DNA of 9,177 nucleotides from Gammaproteobacteria bacterium UBA6724 (lineage in GTDB: Bacteria > Pseudomonadota > Gammaproteobacteria > Pseudomonadales > Azotimanducaceae): assembly GCA_002454165.1 (NCBI GenBank), contig DKIG01000039.1, positions 1 through 9,177 of the forward strand, in the 5' to 3' direction. This document shows, in pieces, positions 6,569 through 9,177 of this stretch (position 1 is its first letter; the number at the start of each line of letters is the position of its first letter). The notes under the pieces are model-generated. The model ran no database searches. It was not told where the DNA came from and saw only the letters and a list, made by a program, of their open reading frames with translations. The translations under genes and the position numbers were made by a program.

Positions 6569-7672
6569 ATGGGTTTTACATGCGGCATAGTCGGGCTACC
6601 CAATGTTGGCAAGTCAACCCTGTTTAACGCCTTGACCCTCGCGGGTGTCAGTGCTGAGAATTTTCCATTTTGTACTATTGAACCCAACGCTGGCATTGTC
6701 CCCGTGCCTGATCCGCGGCTGGACAGGATTGCCGCCATCGCCTCGCCACAAAAAATCATTCCTACCACCATGGAATTTATTGACATAGCGGGGCTAGTAA
6801 AAGGCGCATCAACAGGTGAAGGGCTAGGTAATCAATTCCTTGCCAATATCAGGGAAACAGACGCCATAGCGCATGTCGTCCGATGTTTTGATGATACTAG
6901 TGTCACCCATGTCGCCAATCAGATTCAGCCGGCGGAAGACATAGCAATTATCAACACCGAATTACAACTGGCAGACCTGCAAACCATTGAGAAGGCATGC
7001 GCCAAGGTGCATAGAGTTGCAAAAAGTGGCGACAACCAGGCATCGGCAAGCCTGAGGTTATTTGAATCCCTTGCTGCCTATATTGATGCCGGACACTCTG
7101 GTCGCAGTTTCCAATCTGATGCCGACTTATCGGCTGAATCCTGCCTCGCCATTAAAGACTTGCATCTGTTGACGATGAAGCCGGTGCTGTATGTCGCCAA
7201 TGTGGATGACCAGGGAATTGATGATAATGCCTATTTGGTGCAGGTGCGGGACCTTGCCCAGGCAGAGTCTGCAGAGGTTCTGGCAATCTGTAACAAACTA
7301 GAAGCGGAAATTGCTGAACTGGAGGCTAAGGAGCAGACTGAATTCTTGCAGGAGTTGGGCATGGATGAGCCAGGCCTGGACAAGTTAGCGCGGATCGGAT
7401 ATCGGTTACTTGGACTCCACACCTATTTTACTGCGGGTCCCAAGGAGGCGAGAGCCTGGACGATCACCCAGGGTACCAGCGCCCCGGCGGCGGCGGGCAG
7501 GATACACACGGATTTTGAGAAGGGATTTATCCGGGCAGAAGTCGTGTCCTACGACGACTACATCAGGTACGGCGGTGAGAAGGGCGCAAAGGAAGCGGGG
7601 AAATGGCGCCTTGAGGGTAAGGACTACCTGGTCATGGATGGCGATGTCATCCACTTCCGATTCAACATCTAG
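6569..7672 (+). CDS. ychF: redox-regulated ribosome-binding ATPase YchF (Obg-like, OLA1 family)
   Basis: YchF is a TRAFAC-class P-loop NTPase that prefers ATP, binds ribosomes and is linked to stress responses and translation initiation. The 367-residue protein aligns end to end with E. coli YchF (363 residues). The P-loop GLPNVGKST is at 9-17, ENFPFCTIEPN at 30-40, the G3 motif DIAGLVKGAS at 72-81, and NVDD at 211-214, where GTPases would have NKxD; that change fits ATP preference. The C-terminal TGS domain spans about 281-365 (TYFTAGPKEARAWTI, GRIHTDFEKGFIRAE, KDYLVMDGDVIHF). The start ATG lies 6 bp after the pth stop with only a weak AGG-type site, and pth-ychF adjacency is typical of Gammaproteobacteria. 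It is probably the last gene of the prs operon. Confidence 0.98.
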   Translation: MGFTCGIVGLPNVGKSTLFNALTLAGVSAENFPFCTIEPNAGIVPVPDPRLDRIAAIASPQKIIPTTMEFIDIAGLVKGASTGEGLGNQFLANIRETDAIAHVVRCFDDTSVTHVANQIQPAEDIAIINTELQLADLQTIEKACAKVHRVAKSGDNQASASLRLFESLAAYIDAGHSGRSFQSDADLSAESCLAIKDLHLLTMKPVLYVANVDDQGIDDNAYLVQVRDLAQAESAEVLAICNKLEAEIAELEAKEQTEFLQELGMDEPGLDKLARIGYRLLGLHTYFTAGPKEARAWTITQGTSAPAAAGRIHTDFEKGFIRAEVVSYDDYIRYGGEKGAKEAGKWRLEGKDYLVMDGDVIHFRFNI

Positions 7673-7676
7673 TCAG

Positions 7677-7703
7677 AACAAGTCCGCTTGCGAAACACTT
7701 GTT
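7677..7703 (+). repeat. perfect 7-bp inverted repeat just after ychF
   Basis: AACAAGT (7677-7683) pairs with ACTTGTT (7697-7703) across a 13-nt loop, starting 4 nt after the ychF stop. No T-run follows. It might stabilise the 3' end of the operon transcript or be a weak or factor-assisted terminator. Confidence 0.35.
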
Positions 7704-7736
7704 GTCGTCAATGGAAACCGCCAGCCGTCCTCAAAA

Positions 7737-7762
7737 TCGGCGACGCATTACAGTATCGCCGA
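7737..7762 (+). repeat. second perfect 7-bp inverted repeat downstream of ychF
   Basis: TCGGCGA (7737-7743) pairs with TCGCCGA (7756-7762) across a 12-nt loop. No T-run follows. Together with the first hairpin it fills the ychF trailer. Confidence 0.35.
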
Positions 7763-7772
7763 CCCGCGCAAC

Positions 7773-7799
7773 TTGCCAGATTGTTCAGATACAGATAAT
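7773..7799 (+). promoter_or_regulatory. candidate promoter for the membrane protein gene
   Basis: TTGCCA (7773-7778) and GATAAT (7794-7799) are separated by 15 bp, slightly short. Transcription would start near 7806, leaving an AT-rich leader of about 47 nt before the ATG at 7853. The hexamers are only moderate matches. Confidence 0.3.
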
Positions 7800-7852
7800 G
7801 TAGTGCACTTACTGGACAAAACAATAATTATTAATATTTAAGGAAAGTGACC

Positions 7853-8581
7853 ATGTCGGACAATAATTCATATGAAAAATCAGAAAGTGATTTAGTCAAA
7901 CCCTCGTCAGGGGGTGAAGATCAAGGCTCGCTAGAACGTGGCATCGCCGGTGAATATGATTTTTCTATAGGCGCCCTCATTAAGACTGCTTGGAGTGAAA
8001 CATCTGGTTTTAAGCTCACTGCCTGGGGAGCAATGCTCATTCTTTTTTTGTTTGCTGGCATTACCGGGGCCGTAGAAGCCACCTTTGATGATGATCAAAC
8101 GGCTCGTCATGTGATTCAATTCTTGTCATTTTTAATTCTATGCCCTATCAATGCAGGCTTGTATATGTTAGGTATTCATCGTGCCGCCAAACGAGAGGTG
8201 AAAGCTACTCTCCTGTTGACCTACTATAACCAAACACTAAAAATTGTTGGGTTAAATATTTTAATGCTTATACTGATACTAATTGGTTTATTTTTATTGG
8301 TTCTTCCAGGTATATACCTTAGTGTTGCTTATAGTATGGCAATTCCGCTAATGCTGGAGAAAAATCTTAGTATTTGGGAAGCCCTTGAATCATCACGTAA
8401 AGCGGTCACCCACAAATGGTTTTCATTTTTCGGCCTTTATATTGTTGTGGGGTTGATTTTTATACTTGCAATGATACCACTCTTTCTTGGTCTGATTTGG
8501 GTAATGCCAATGTTTATAGTCTTGGGCGGTGTCATATACCGAACGGTATTTGGTATAAAACCAGTTGTGAATAGCAGATAG
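7853..8581 (+). CDS. polytopic inner-membrane protein of unknown function
   Basis: The 242-residue product has a hydrophilic N-terminal part (residues 1-50, rich in Ser, Glu and Gly) followed by membrane-like segments at about 55-75, 86-107, 130-150, 153-168, 190-212 and 213-230, so about six. The stretch LVLPGIYLSVAYSMAIPLMLEKNLSIWEALE.SRKAVT (about 149-186) resembles a motif I associate with uncharacterised bacterial membrane proteins of the DUF975/BPSS1780-like kind; I cannot assign the exact family. I chose the ATG at 7853 because TAAGGA (7839-7844) lies 8 nt upstream. A GTG two codons earlier overlaps that region and is less likely. The gene is more AT-rich than ychF and separated from it by 180 bp containing two hairpins, so it is probably its own transcription unit. 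Confidence 0.8.
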   Translation: MSDNNSYEKSESDLVKPSSGGEDQGSLERGIAGEYDFSIGALIKTAWSETSGFKLTAWGAMLILFLFAGITGAVEATFDDDQTARHVIQFLSFLILCPINAGLYMLGIHRAAKREVKATLLLTYYNQTLKIVGLNILMLILILIGLFLLVLPGIYLSVAYSMAIPLMLEKNLSIWEALESSRKAVTHKWFSFFGLYIVVGLIFILAMIPLFLGLIWVMPMFIVLGGVIYRTVFGIKPVVNSR

Positions 8582-8678
8582 GCCTTGGTCGGTTGTACTT
8601 AAAGAGGTGAGCGGTTGTGTATGTTGCCGGCCGTCTCATGAATTTCATCGGGATTGTGGCGGCGGATTTTTCATCCTG

Positions 8679-8697
8679 CGCCGTAGCGGTGTTTTTT
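8679..8697 (+). terminator. possible intrinsic terminator after the membrane protein gene
   Basis: CGCCG (8679-8683) pairs with CGGTG (8687-8691), including one G-U pair, around a 3-nt TAG loop. Six Ts follow (8692-8697). The stem is short. It lies about 100 nt after the stop and would separate that gene from brnTA. Confidence 0.4.
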
Positions 8698-8793
8698 CCA
8701 TAGCCCGTTTATTCATCGCGAGAATTTTGCACAGGCAACCCCACCTGCTACCCTCTCTTACTACACTTTAACGCATGAATCTATAAATTCCAC

Positions 8794-8823
8794 TTGACAC
8801 TTTTTAGAAAGGTAGTATATAAA
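8794..8823 (+). promoter_or_regulatory. promoter of the brnTA operon
   Basis: A consensus -35 TTGACA (8794-8799) is followed by the AT-rich tract TATATAAAATA. TATATA (8816-8821) gives a 16-bp spacer and TATAAA (8818-8823) an 18-bp spacer. Transcription would start at about 8827-8831, at or inside the first 11-bp repeat and within a few bases of its ATG (8833). The message would therefore be leaderless or nearly so for the first mini-ORF, and the repeat array would occupy the initially transcribed DNA. Confidence 0.65.
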
Positions 8824-8827
8824 ATAT

Positions 8828-8882
8828 ACCGTATGAGCACCGTATGAGCACCGTATGAGCACCGTATGAACACCGTATGAAT
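8828..8882 (+). repeat. five tandem 11-bp repeats at the brnT start, each with an ATG
   Basis: The units start at 8828, 8839, 8850, 8861 and 8872. The first three are identical, ACCGTATGAGC. The fourth is ACCGTATGAAC and the fifth ACCGTATGAAT. The nine bases ACCGTATGA are invariant in all five. The fifth unit contains the brnT start codon. The period is close to one DNA helical turn, so bound proteins would sit on the same face. The array directly follows the predicted -10 element. Confidence 0.95.
8833..8880 (+). other. chain of four overlapping five-codon mini-ORFs leading into brnT
   Basis: Four consecutive ATGs (8833, 8844, 8855, 8866) each open a frame of ATG, Ser or Asn, Thr, Val, TGA. 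The spans are 8833-8847, 8844-8858, 8855-8869 and 8866-8880. Each TGA overlaps the next ATG as ATGA, and the last overlaps the brnT ATG at 8877. A 15-nt frame overlapping its neighbour by 4 nt gives exactly the 11-nt repeat period. No Shine-Dalgarno sequence stands at proper spacing before any of them (an AAAGG ends about 20 nt before the first). The reading frames are seen directly; that ribosomes use them is inference. Confidence 0.6.
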
Positions 8883-9158
8883 TTCGAATTTGATGATAGC
8901 AAGAGCGATGCCAACAAAGAAAAACATGGTCTGGATTTTGTTGAAGCCCAGGAACTTTGGAATGACCCAATGCTTCTTGAAGTCCCAGCCAAAGTGGCGC
9001 ACGAAGAAAGATTTGTGATTATCGGAAAGATTGGCGACGAACACTGGTCAGGCATCATCACTTATCGAGGCAACAATATCAGAATAATTTCAGTTAGAAG
9101 ATCACGACGAAAGGAGGCGGCTCGTTATGAAAGCGAAAGAGTTCGACAAAATATTTGA
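8877..9158 (+). CDS. brnT: BrnT family type II toxin (RelE-like ribonuclease fold)
   Basis: BrnT toxins are small ribonucleases that stop translation and are neutralised by BrnA, encoded directly downstream. The 93-residue protein has the family layout: MNFEFDDSKSDANKEKHGLD at the start with the characteristic Lys-x6-7-Lys-His-Gly element (KHG at 16-18), DFVEAQELWND, HEERFVIIGKIGD at 42-54, ITYRGNNIRIISVRRSRRKE at 61-80 and a final ARYESER. Length and motif order are normal and no key region looks missing. The ATG at 8877 lies in the fifth 11-bp repeat and overlaps the stop of the preceding mini-ORF (ATGA). It has no Shine-Dalgarno sequence, unlike brnA, so toxin synthesis should be low relative to antitoxin unless upstream ribosomes reinitiate. 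The 3' end overlaps brnA by 32 nt. Confidence 0.9.
   Translation: MNFEFDDSKSDANKEKHGLDFVEAQELWNDPMLLEVPAKVAHEERFVIIGKIGDEHWSGIITYRGNNIRIISVRRSRRKEAARYESERVRQNI
9111..9117 (+). promoter_or_regulatory. consensus Shine-Dalgarno sequence of brnA inside brnT
   Basis: AAGGAGG is followed by 9 nt and the brnA ATG (9127). It is the strongest ribosome binding site in the window and contrasts with the absence of one before brnT. Confidence 0.8.
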
Positions 9159-9177
9159 CGACGGCAAGGAAGACATC
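9127..9177 (+). CDS. brnA: BrnA antitoxin, 5' end only (cut by window end)
   Basis: The frame opens with MKAKEFDKIFDDGKEDI and runs to the last base of the window. This opening is typical of BrnA/CopG-like antitoxins, which begin with a Lys-rich K-x-E-F-D..FD-x-G-x-D-I segment and continue into a ribbon-helix-helix DNA-binding domain that lies outside the window. BrnA binds and neutralises BrnT, and the BrnT-BrnA complex represses its own promoter (family knowledge). The gene overlaps the last 32 nt of brnT in another frame and has its own strong ribosome binding site, so antitoxin can be made without translation of brnT. The position after a BrnT-family gene makes the call firm despite only 17 visible residues. 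Confidence 0.8.
   Translation, partial: MKAKEFDKIFDDGKEDI

Noticed and set aside
7410..7841. 143-codon rightward frame
   Set aside because: It overlaps the strongly supported ychF coding sequence in another frame, its composition is Arg/Pro/Ser-rich as in shadow frames, and it has no family resemblance.
8607..8771. 54-codon rightward frame with GTG start after the membrane protein gene
   Set aside because: No properly spaced ribosome binding site, Arg/Cys/His-rich composition, and it runs through the putative terminator hairpin.
8828..8882. CRISPR array
   Set aside because: The repeats are only 11 bp and abut directly, with no spacers and no cas genes nearby.
8761..9061. Three overlapping leftward frames (69-87 residues) with repeated RCSYGAHTVLI-like sequence
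   Set aside because: They are antisense readings of the 11-bp repeat array, which is not a multiple of three and so appears in all three frames. The rightward brnT match explains the region.

Overview
The window looks like a chromosomal piece of a gammaproteobacterium, probably uncultured. The evidence is a recognisable cmoA/cmoB tRNA wobble-modification pair and the block tRNA-Gln, prs, rplY, pth, ychF, an order common in Gammaproteobacteria. Base composition is moderate, roughly half G+C in the housekeeping genes. The 3' third, from about 7,770 on, is clearly more AT-rich in its intergenic parts and looks like accessory DNA.

Layout. Positions 1-3756 are read leftward as one probable operon: cmoA (Cx-SAM synthase), an unrecognised small polytopic membrane protein, cmoB (tRNA U34 carboxymethyltransferase), a ycaQ/alkX-type DNA interstrand-crosslink glycosylase overlapping cmoB by 4 bp, and possibly the start of one more gene that leaves the window. 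A good extended -10 promoter lies upstream of cmoA. Positions 3757-4104 are a gene-free divergent region. From 4105 everything reads rightward: tRNA-Gln(UUG), then prs (PRPP synthase), rplY/ctc (ribosomal protein L25), pth (peptidyl-tRNA hydrolase) and ychF (ribosome-binding ATPase), tightly spaced and probably co-transcribed. A separately promoted polytopic membrane protein (7853-8581) follows. A type II toxin-antitoxin pair, brnT-brnA, comes last, with brnA cut by the window end.

Functional theme. The left operon makes cmo5U34 in tRNA and carries a DNA repair glycosylase. The right operon feeds nucleotide synthesis and translation quality control.

The most unusual structure is directly upstream of brnT. 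Five tandem copies of an 11-bp unit (8828-8882, consensus ACCGTATGAGC) each contain an ATG. The first four ATGs each open a five-codon reading frame (Met-Ser-Thr-Val-stop, or Met-Asn-Thr-Val-stop) whose TGA overlaps the next ATG as ATGA, and the last ATG is the toxin start. The array begins at or next to the predicted transcription start. It could act as a chain of translationally coupled mini-ORFs, as a helically phased operator for the BrnA complex, or as both. I know of no description of such an array for brnTA, but I could not search.
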